In this document: one piece after another, positions 1 through 5,090 of the stretch
Layout: every line of letters starts with the position of its first letter
Position numbering within the stretch: position 1 is the stretch's first letter
Source of the DNA: Draconibacterium sp.
GTDB lineage: Bacteria; Bacteroidota; Bacteroidia; Bacteroidales; Prolixibacteraceae
Reading direction: 5' to 3'
NCBI GenBank assembly: GCA_015493625.1
Contig: WGCT01000477.1
Span: 1-5,090, forward strand
Length of the DNA stretch: 5,090 nucleotides
Notes under the pieces: model-generated
Seen by the model: only the letters and a program-made list of their open reading frames with translations
What the model was told of the DNA's origin: nothing
Database searches by the model: none
Position numbers and translations under genes: made by a program

Positions 1-587
1 GAATAACACCATACGACAAATATCAAGGTCATTCTCAAGAGACAATAAAAAACAGGTTGTTTCATTCAAAAATTAAAATCGATGACTTGTACAAACCGCT
101 CATAAGTGGTGGAAATATCAAAAGATATTTTGTTAGTTCCAAAATTAAAGAATTCATAAAATATGGCGATTGGTTAGGTGCAATGCGGGAAGAACGGTTT
201 TTTACTTCGCCAAGAATAATTATCCGTCAAATTGTTTCGGGGAAACCACCACGCATTTATGCAGGATTTACTGACCAATCTTATTATTTCACACAAATCG
301 GATTTGGTATAATTCCGAAACACGGTATTCTTGTAAAATATCTTCTAACATTATTAAACTCATCTTTAATTACTTATTACCACAAATACAAATTTCTTGA
401 TTTAGAAAAAGAATTGTTTCAAAACATACTAATCGCAAACTGTAAACAATTTCCAATTAAAATAATCCCTGTTAAGGAACAACAAATTTTTATTTCAAAA
501 GCAGATGTAATTATTGAATTTAACAAAGAGCTTCAAAAGAAAAAGGACAGGTTTAGTAATCGCTTAAAAGCTAATTTTGAAATAAAG

Positions 588-593
588 AAAAAA
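588..593 (+). other. A6 homopolymer, likely site of the one-base frameshift
   Basis: Six A residues sit where the restriction gene leaves its homologous frame. The shift must lie after 580, because the downstream frame has a TGA at 578-580, and before about 617. Adding one A gives EIKKKSNKLNTFYDFDF, which resembles the usual helix leading into the conserved tail better than the alternative of adding a T at the T5 run (610-614). The heptamer around the run is G-AAA-AAA, not the strong A-AAA-AAG ribosomal slip site, so efficient programmed frameshifting is not clearly supported. Confidence 0.6.
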
Positions 594-822
594 GCAACAA
601 ACTTAACACTTTTTACGATTTCGATTTTAAAACATTCCTTTCCGAACTCAAAAAGCAAAGAACAAAACTATCTCTTTCTCAACAAGATGAATGGGAAGAA
701 TATTTTAATGAGTACAAATCTGGAATAAACCAAATTCAATCAGAGATAGAAAAAACCGACAAGGAGATAGACCAAATGGTTTATAAGTTGTACGGGTTAA
801 CGGAAGAAGAAATTAAAATTGT

Positions 823-827
823 GGAGG
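823..827 (+). promoter_or_regulatory. Ribosome binding site GGAGG for the exported protein gene
   Basis: A strong Shine-Dalgarno core, GGAGG, lies nine bases before the ATG at 837, inside the last codons (Val-Glu-Glu-Asn) of the upstream restriction gene. It decides the start: the in-frame TTG at 819 lies upstream of this site and would add only six residues, so ATG 837 is chosen. Confidence 0.8.
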
Positions 828-836
828 AAAATTAAA

Positions 837-3128
837 ATGAATAGTACCGCATTAAATACAAACAAATATACTAATTGGAAACTTCAATTATTATTTGTCC
901 TTATTTTAAATTCACTTGTATTATCGACTATTTTTGCTGATGATAATCTCTTAAAAAACGGTAGTTTTGAGGAACCCAATCTTCAAAAATCAGAACTCCC
1001 ACTTTTTTGGAATCTTAATACTTCTTCAAACGAAAATAATGTATTTAGAATTTCTGATGCACAGTCGGGCAAGTATGCTATAAAAATTATTTCGGATAAC
1101 ACCGGCAGCAAAACAAACAAGGTTGGTATTATCTCCGACACTGTGAATATCGATTATGGATTATATATTCTTAAAGGATGGTACAAATCAAATGGTAATA
1201 CGAATGCCGTTGTAAAATATACTTTACTCGATACACTTGGAAATTTGGCAGAGGAGATTACTAAAGAGTTATTACCAAGTAAAGAGTGGAAAGAATTTAG
1301 CATACCAATTAGTGTATGGCGTAACTACCGTAAGAAGTTCCGTTATAAAGCAGGGAAAATAAATATAGCGTTACTCAATTATAAAAACGGTGCTGTTTAC
1401 TACGACAACATAAGTTTGGTAAAGAGTGATGACCCTATCGTTTTACGTCTGTTTCCTGCCGAGTTTGGGCGAGATTATAAATTGCCTGTTATAAAAAAGT
1501 CTCCAAATTATTTTAGACTTATGTTAATTGGAGACAAAAATAAAATAACCAATGTAGCGGAAATTGAACTCGATTTGCCTGAAGGCACAGATGATTACGG
1601 AGTTTTTAACGGAGGGGAAACGGTACTAATTGAAAAGAAAAAATTTAGGCGGTTTCATATCTCAATTCCAAAAAAACAAATTGATTTAATGGAAGAAAAA
1701 ACAGGACACGCTTCGGTTACATGCTGGTTTAATTTTGATAAAATCGGGGATAATCGGAAACTTTATTACAGAGTAGCAATAGATGGGAAAGTTTTTACAA
1801 CCAAGGAAGCAAGTATTAAAATGTTACCACCGTTGCCAAATGGACCACTACCAAAAAGATTTAGAAGAGTAGTTAACTGGGCTACTTTTGGAAGTACATA
1901 CAAAGGAACTGTAGTTGATAATAGTTATATGCCGGAAAAAATTTACCCTGAAGTATATAATTTAGTTCGTAAAATGGGAATTAATACACATTTAATTTAT
2001 AACACAGACGAACCTACCGGTTGGAGAAAATATGTTTTTACACAAATTAAAAAAGATGATGGCGAAATTTGGGCAAATATTCCTCCCGGATTTATTGAAA
2101 AATTTTCATCTAAACTAGGATGGGAAACAAAAGTTATTAATGGTGGCGTACAAGGTATAGCAGAGATGTGTGGCGATTATTATATTAAAATGAAACCAAT
2201 TGCCGATGTAATTCATTACGACTTTGAACCGCCTAATGCCGAGAAAAATCCTTTGTGGGACGACATCCCCACAAAAAAAATGTTTGCTAAAATGTATGGA
2301 TACAATTTTTCTAAGCTTACAAAAGAACGCCTGCAAGGTAAGTTGCGACAGCAATGGATGATGTTTAGAACATGGCAAATTGGTGAAGCTCTTCGTTTGT
2401 GGGCGAAGTATGTTCATTCAATTAATCCCGATTGGGAATTAACGGTTAGTCAGGGTAATGGAAATCCTAATAAACATGTTCATTATTGGGTTTATAACGA
2501 TATTCCCAATATAACTCATATGCCGCAAATATATACACGTAGCCCGATGTTTGTTACCCGAACAATTATTTCGTTAAAAAACCGCTATCCTACCGTAAAA
2601 TTCTTTCCATACATTAGCTCAATGGTAGTAGCAGATAAAGGCTGGTCGGCAGTTTCTCCTATTTATTCAAAATTTATTTCAATGGCTATGCTTGGTTGTG
2701 TTGGAGGAGCACAATGGCCGGATATCCGACGTGGATATGATATGGAGTATATTTGGGAAACTTCTCGTGCAATGAGAGACATTGCATATTTGGAAGATTA
2801 TGTATACAACGGAAATATTTATGATAATATTGATATAATTGCAGTTAATTCTGAGGAAAATTGGGAGGAAAATTCATTTTCGAGAGCTTATGAATTAAAT
2901 GGTAAAATCTTAGTTGCTTTTAACAATATGCACGAAACGAAGTATGCAAAAGTTAAAGTTTCTCTTGGCGGTATTTCAGGAGATGGATGGTATGTGCGCA
3001 ATCCTGTTACAGGAGAAAGTATTCATTCGCCAAGTGGTAACAGTTGGAGTAGCGATGAATTAAATAAAAATTTAGTATATAGCGTTCCGAAAAATACTCT
3101 TGGTATGCTTCTGATATACAGAAAATAA
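837..3128 (+). CDS. Exported multidomain protein, putative glycoside hydrolase with N-terminal carbohydrate-binding-like domain
   Basis: A 763-residue protein, probably periplasmic or extracellular. Residues about 16-34 form a signal peptide with a hydrophobic core ending IFA before DDN; no cysteine follows, so it is not a lipoprotein. Residues 37-197 look like a CBM4/9-type jelly roll: NLLKNGSFEEP at the start and AVYYDNISLV at the end. Residues 200-330 are beta-rich and unassigned. Residues 345-665 look like a TIM barrel, with strand-like segments GINTHLIYN (381-389), ADVIHYDFEPP (456-466), ELTVSQGNGNP (534-544), HMPQIYTR (561-568), KFFPYISSM (588-596) and GCVGGAQWPDI (620-630). D462-x-E464 and W627-P-D629 are the best active-site candidates and recall GH18, but this is an inference. 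Residues 666-763 form a terminal beta domain; no type IX sorting tail is evident. The start lies one base after the restriction gene's restored stop. I cannot name a family or substrate; a carbohydrate role is likely, the exact reaction unknown. Confidence 0.75.
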   Translation: MNSTALNTNKYTNWKLQLLFVLILNSLVLSTIFADDNLLKNGSFEEPNLQKSELPLFWNLNTSSNENNVFRISDAQSGKYAIKIISDNTGSKTNKVGIISDTVNIDYGLYILKGWYKSNGNTNAVVKYTLLDTLGNLAEEITKELLPSKEWKEFSIPISVWRNYRKKFRYKAGKINIALLNYKNGAVYYDNISLVKSDDPIVLRLFPAEFGRDYKLPVIKKSPNYFRLMLIGDKNKITNVAEIELDLPEGTDDYGVFNGGETVLIEKKKFRRFHISIPKKQIDLMEEKTGHASVTCWFNFDKIGDNRKLYYRVAIDGKVFTTKEASIKMLPPLPNGPLPKRFRRVVNWATFGSTYKGTVVDNSYMPEKIYPEVYNLVRKMGINTHLIYNTDEPTGWRKYVFTQIKKDDGEIWANIPPGFIEKFSSKLGWETKVINGGVQGIAEMCGDYYIKMKPIADVIHYDFEPPNAEKNPLWDDIPTKKMFAKMYGYNFSKLTKERLQGKLRQQWMMFRTWQIGEALRLWAKYVHSINPDWELTVSQGNGNPNKHVHYWVYNDIPNITHMPQIYTRSPMFVTRTIISLKNRYPTVKFFPYISSMVVADKGWSAVSPIYSKFISMAMLGCVGGAQWPDIRRGYDMEYIWETSRAMRDIAYLEDYVYNGNIYDNIDIIAVNSEENWEENSFSRAYELNGKILVAFNNMHETKYAKVKVSLGGISGDGWYVRNPVTGESIHSPSGNSWSSDELNKNLVYSVPKNTLGMLLIYRK

Positions 3129-3194
3129 TAAACAAAGCAGTTTTAATACTGAATGGTAAAGTTACGATAAGTACTTAAATTAAAAAGAAATAGA
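3129..3194 (+). other. Short intergenic gap with no clear promoter or terminator
   Basis: This 66-base AT-rich gap separates the exported protein from the permease. It contains one weak inverted repeat (CAGT-tttaat-ACTG, 3139-3152) without a GC-rich stem or a following T run, so it is not a convincing intrinsic terminator. I see no Bacteroidota-type TAnnTTTG element and no good sigma-70 pair. The permease ATG is preceded only by an A-rich stretch, not a recognisable Shine-Dalgarno site. Read-through transcription from the upstream gene is possible. Confidence 0.5.
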
Positions 3195-4484
3195 ATGGGA
3201 CAAAACAAAAAACTCAGCTTAGTAGAAGTAATATCAATGGCAGTTGGCACAATGATAGGGGCCAGCATTTTTTCGATTTTTGGGTTAGGCGCAAAAATCG
3301 CCGGAAATGATTTACCTGAAGCATTTATCCTTTCAGGGATTTATGCGTTAGTTGTTGCATATTCATATGCAATTTTGGGAGGAAAGATAATATCAAATGC
3401 AGGGCCAATTGCGTTTATATTAAAAGGACTAGGAGATAGCATTATAACTGGAGTACTAAGTATACTTATGTGGTTAACGTATGTAATATCAATAGCACTT
3501 TTTGTTAAAGGTTTTGCTGGCTATTTACTTCCTTTTATACATGTTGAACCAACAACATTTACAATTGGAATAGTTGAAGTAATAGTTATCTCATTTTTTA
3601 CAGCGTTAAACTTCTTTGGAAGTAAAGCTGTTGGGAAAGCCGAATTTTACATAGTACTCATAAAACTATCTATTCTGTTAGTATTTATACTAGGTGGATT
3701 TATGACAATTAATTGGGAAATGGCAAAACCTAGTTTCGATGCCCAACAGACAAATGGTTTGCTTAATGCATCTATTATTTTTTTCCTTTCCTATATGGGG
3801 TTTGGCCTTATTACCAATGCTTCTGAGAACATTAAAAATCCGACAAAAAATGTACCTCGTGCAATATTTATAAGTATATTATTTGTAATGCTTTTTTACA
3901 TATTAATCTCACTTGTTACAATTGGCAATTTGCCACTTCGAGATATTATTAAAGCACAAGAGAATGCATTAGCAATAGCGGCAAAACCATTTTTGGGTAA
4001 TTTTGGATTTATTCTAATTACAATTGGAGCTTTATTTTCTATTTCGTCTGCATTAAATGCTACTATCTTTGGTGGAGCAAATATTGCGTATTCGTTGGCA
4101 AAGGATGGTGAGTTACCCGAATCTTTTGAAAGAAAAATATGGTTTAAATCGAGAGAAGGGTTATATATTACTGCTGGGTTAGGGCTTCTTTTCGCATTGT
4201 TTTTTGATTTAGGAGCAATAGCGTCAATTACAAGTACTGTATTTACAGTCATTTATATCTTTGTATTGATTTCTCATTTAAAATTACAAAAAGAATATGG
4301 CGGTAATAGAATACTTCTTTTTATTAACTTAATTATTCTTACAATCGTTTTTATTGCACTTATGAAATATCAATGGGATACACAAAGAAGTGCTTTTTAT
4401 GGCAGTATATTTACCTTTGTTGGAGCTTTTGTTGTTGAATACTTCTATAGAAAATATGGGAAACGAGAAATGAAAGACTCATAA
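3195..4484 (+). CDS. APC-superfamily amino acid/amine permease
   Basis: A 429-residue inner-membrane transporter, expected to move an amino acid or related amine, probably as a proton- or sodium-coupled symporter or an exchanger; the substrate cannot be read from the sequence. About twelve hydrophobic segments are visible, near residues 9-31, 41-62, 84-112, 121-141, 150-172, 190-209, 223-244, 267-295, 324-338, 341-363, 371-391 and 398-417. TM1 carries the unwound glycine motif GTMIGASIF (18-26), which binds the substrate backbone in this family. TM6 and the following loop read FFLSYMGFG, then SENIKNPTKNVPRAI (210-224), the classic APC signature. The TM8 end and loop read IAYSLAKDGELPESF (297-311), also typical. 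Length matches the family. The acidic residue usual after GF in TM6 is Gly204 here. ATG 3195 sits just before TM1, as expected, though its ribosome binding site is weak. It precedes the DUF1003 gene by 19 bases. Confidence 0.9.
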   Translation: MGQNKKLSLVEVISMAVGTMIGASIFSIFGLGAKIAGNDLPEAFILSGIYALVVAYSYAILGGKIISNAGPIAFILKGLGDSIITGVLSILMWLTYVISIALFVKGFAGYLLPFIHVEPTTFTIGIVEVIVISFFTALNFFGSKAVGKAEFYIVLIKLSILLVFILGGFMTINWEMAKPSFDAQQTNGLLNASIIFFLSYMGFGLITNASENIKNPTKNVPRAIFISILFVMLFYILISLVTIGNLPLRDIIKAQENALAIAAKPFLGNFGFILITIGALFSISSALNATIFGGANIAYSLAKDGELPESFERKIWFKSREGLYITAGLGLLFALFFDLGAIASITSTVFTVIYIFVLISHLKLQKEYGGNRILLFINLIILTIVFIALMKYQWDTQRSAFYGSIFTFVGAFVVEYFYRKYGKREMKDS

Positions 4485-4503
4485 AATTCAGTAAAATATA
4501 TTA

Positions 4504-5090
4504 ATGCAAAATAGTATGAAAAAAGTAATTTGTATTAATGGAGGAGATAAGGAAATAGTAAAAAATCCATTATTCTTAAGTGCCCATTTATTGCGGGAAT
4601 CCATTTATAACCTCATAAAAATAGATTACCCTGATTTTAACAGAAACTGTTACATTGCTGAGGACGAAGTAAAGAAATACAGGAATAAACATTTAGAAAG
4701 TCTTTTAAACAAAGAAGATAATGACGTGTATAATAATTTAGATAAAAACGTTATTAATTCCATTTTAAACAAAAAGACAATTTCAGATAATATTGAAGAC
4801 GATTTGGAGGAAGATTCAACGATAGGCCAAAAAGTAGCTGATAAAGTTGCAAAGTTTGGAGGTAGTTGGACTTTTATTATTTCTTTTACGATTTTTCTTC
4901 TTATTTGGATGGGTGTAAATGTTTGGGTTTTAGCAACTCACCCATTCGACCCGTATCCATTTATACTATTAAATCTCATTTTGTCGACTCTTGCCGCTTT
5001 ACAAGCTCCTGTTATTATGATGAGTCAAAACCGGCAAGAAGATAAAGATAGGAAAAGAGGTGAAAACGATTATAAAATAAACTTAAAAGC
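4504..5090 (+). CDS. DUF1003 family inner-membrane protein, 3' end outside window
   Basis: The first 195 residues of a DUF1003 protein, a widespread membrane family of unproven function. Residues 1-105 are soluble and charged, with SIYNLIKIDYPDF (33-45) and EDEVKKYRNKHLESLL (53-68) matching the usual N-terminal region. The diagnostic core follows: VADKVAKFGGSWTFI (111-125), a first membrane helix (about 122-143), the HPFDPYPFILLN loop (146-157), a second helix (152-173) and the strongly conserved LAALQAPVIMMSQNRQ (163-178), then a charged segment, DKDRKRGENDYKINLK. The frame is open to the right edge, where a short coiled-coil tail is normally found. The start could be ATG 4504 or ATG 4516 (MKKVICINGG); neither has a clear ribosome binding site. 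The N-terminal CxxC-type cysteines I recall in many relatives are incomplete: only C10 and a displaced C49 remain. The 19-base gap after the permease suggests co-transcription. Confidence 0.9.
   Translation, partial: MQNSMKKVICINGGDKEIVKNPLFLSAHLLRESIYNLIKIDYPDFNRNCYIAEDEVKKYRNKHLESLLNKEDNDVYNNLDKNVINSILNKKTISDNIEDDLEEDSTIGQKVADKVAKFGGSWTFIISFTIFLLIWMGVNVWVLATHPFDPYPFILLNLILSTLAALQAPVIMMSQNRQEDKDRKRGENDYKINLK

Larger units (their letters stand above)
1..835 (+). pseudogene. Type IIG (Eco57I/TaqI-like) restriction-modification enzyme, C-terminal part, frameshifted; 5' end outside window
   Basis: This is the C-terminal end of a fused restriction endonuclease and adenine-N6 methyltransferase; the catalytic domains lie left of the window. 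The frame is open to the left edge from base 3 and reads ITPYDKYQGHSQETIKN, then YKPLISGGNIKRYF, both typical of the junction into the TaqI-like C-terminal target-recognition domain. The TTG at 57 is therefore an internal Leu codon, not a start. Further family hallmarks are LLNSSLITYYHKYKFLD and FQNILIANCKQFPIKII, followed by EQQ and a helical stretch. The starting frame ends at a stop at 726-728, but from about base 593 the homologous tail continues in the -1 frame (FYDFDFKTFLSELKK, then QQDEWEEYF, then YKLYGLTEEEIKIVEEN) to a stop at 833-835. One extra base at about 588-593 restores a continuous 277-residue reading. Family identity is confident; whether the gene is dead, phase-variable or misread is open. 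The recognition sequence cannot be inferred. Confidence 0.87.

Noticed and set aside
57..59. TTG as a translation start of the restriction protein
   Set aside because: The frame is open to the left edge and the upstream codons (ITPYDKYQGHS) are family-conserved, so the gene starts outside the window.
587..594. Programmed -1 ribosomal frameshift site
   Set aside because: The run lacks the A-AAA-AAG arrangement in the reading frame and I see no strong downstream hairpin; a mutation or read error is simpler.
819..821. TTG start for the exported protein
   Set aside because: The GGAGG site lies downstream of it and is correctly spaced for ATG 837.
2115..2417. 100-codon open frame on the minus strand
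   Set aside because: It lies entirely inside the exported protein gene, has no recognisable domain, and its translation looks like antisense noise.
3139..3152. Inverted repeat CAGT-tttaat-ACTG as a terminator
   Set aside because: The stem is four base pairs and no T run follows; such a repeat is expected by chance in AT-rich DNA.
3896..4252. 118-codon open frame on the minus strand
   Set aside because: It is antisense to the permease transmembrane region and has no family-like motifs.

Overview
The window comes from an AT-rich bacterial genome. All genes lie on the plus strand and are closely packed, with no gap longer than 66 bases. The restriction enzyme type, the exported sugar-active protein style and the weak ribosome binding sites on two genes would fit Bacteroidota or a neighbouring phylum. 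No marker gene settles this, so the assignment is tentative. There are no RNA genes, CRISPR arrays, insertion sequences or clear terminators.

Layout: (1) 1-835 is the 3' end of a type IIG (Eco57I/TaqI-like) restriction-modification gene. It holds the target-recognition domain and the conserved C-terminal tail. The reading frame is broken by what looks like a one-base loss, most likely at an A6 run (588-593), so the uncorrected frame stops early at 728. (2) 837-3128 encodes a 763-residue exported multidomain protein: a signal peptide, an N-terminal carbohydrate-binding-like jelly roll, a middle beta-rich region, a probable TIM-barrel hydrolase core and a C-terminal beta domain. Its Shine-Dalgarno site lies inside the last codons of gene 1. 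(3) 3195-4484 encodes a 12-helix APC-superfamily amino acid/amine permease. (4) 4504-5090 is the start of a DUF1003 inner-membrane protein that runs off the right edge.

The gene order could be one transcript, but the four products do not form a recognised pathway. The restriction gene and the exported enzyme are separated by one base, so their expression may be linked. The permease and DUF1003 gene are 19 bases apart and probably co-transcribed. The points most worth following are the restriction-gene frameshift (decay, sequencing error or on/off switching) and the exported protein, whose barrel shows a GH18-like D-x-E signature with one acidic position replaced by His and which I could not place in a named family. 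I see no convincing evidence of a wholly new multi-gene system.
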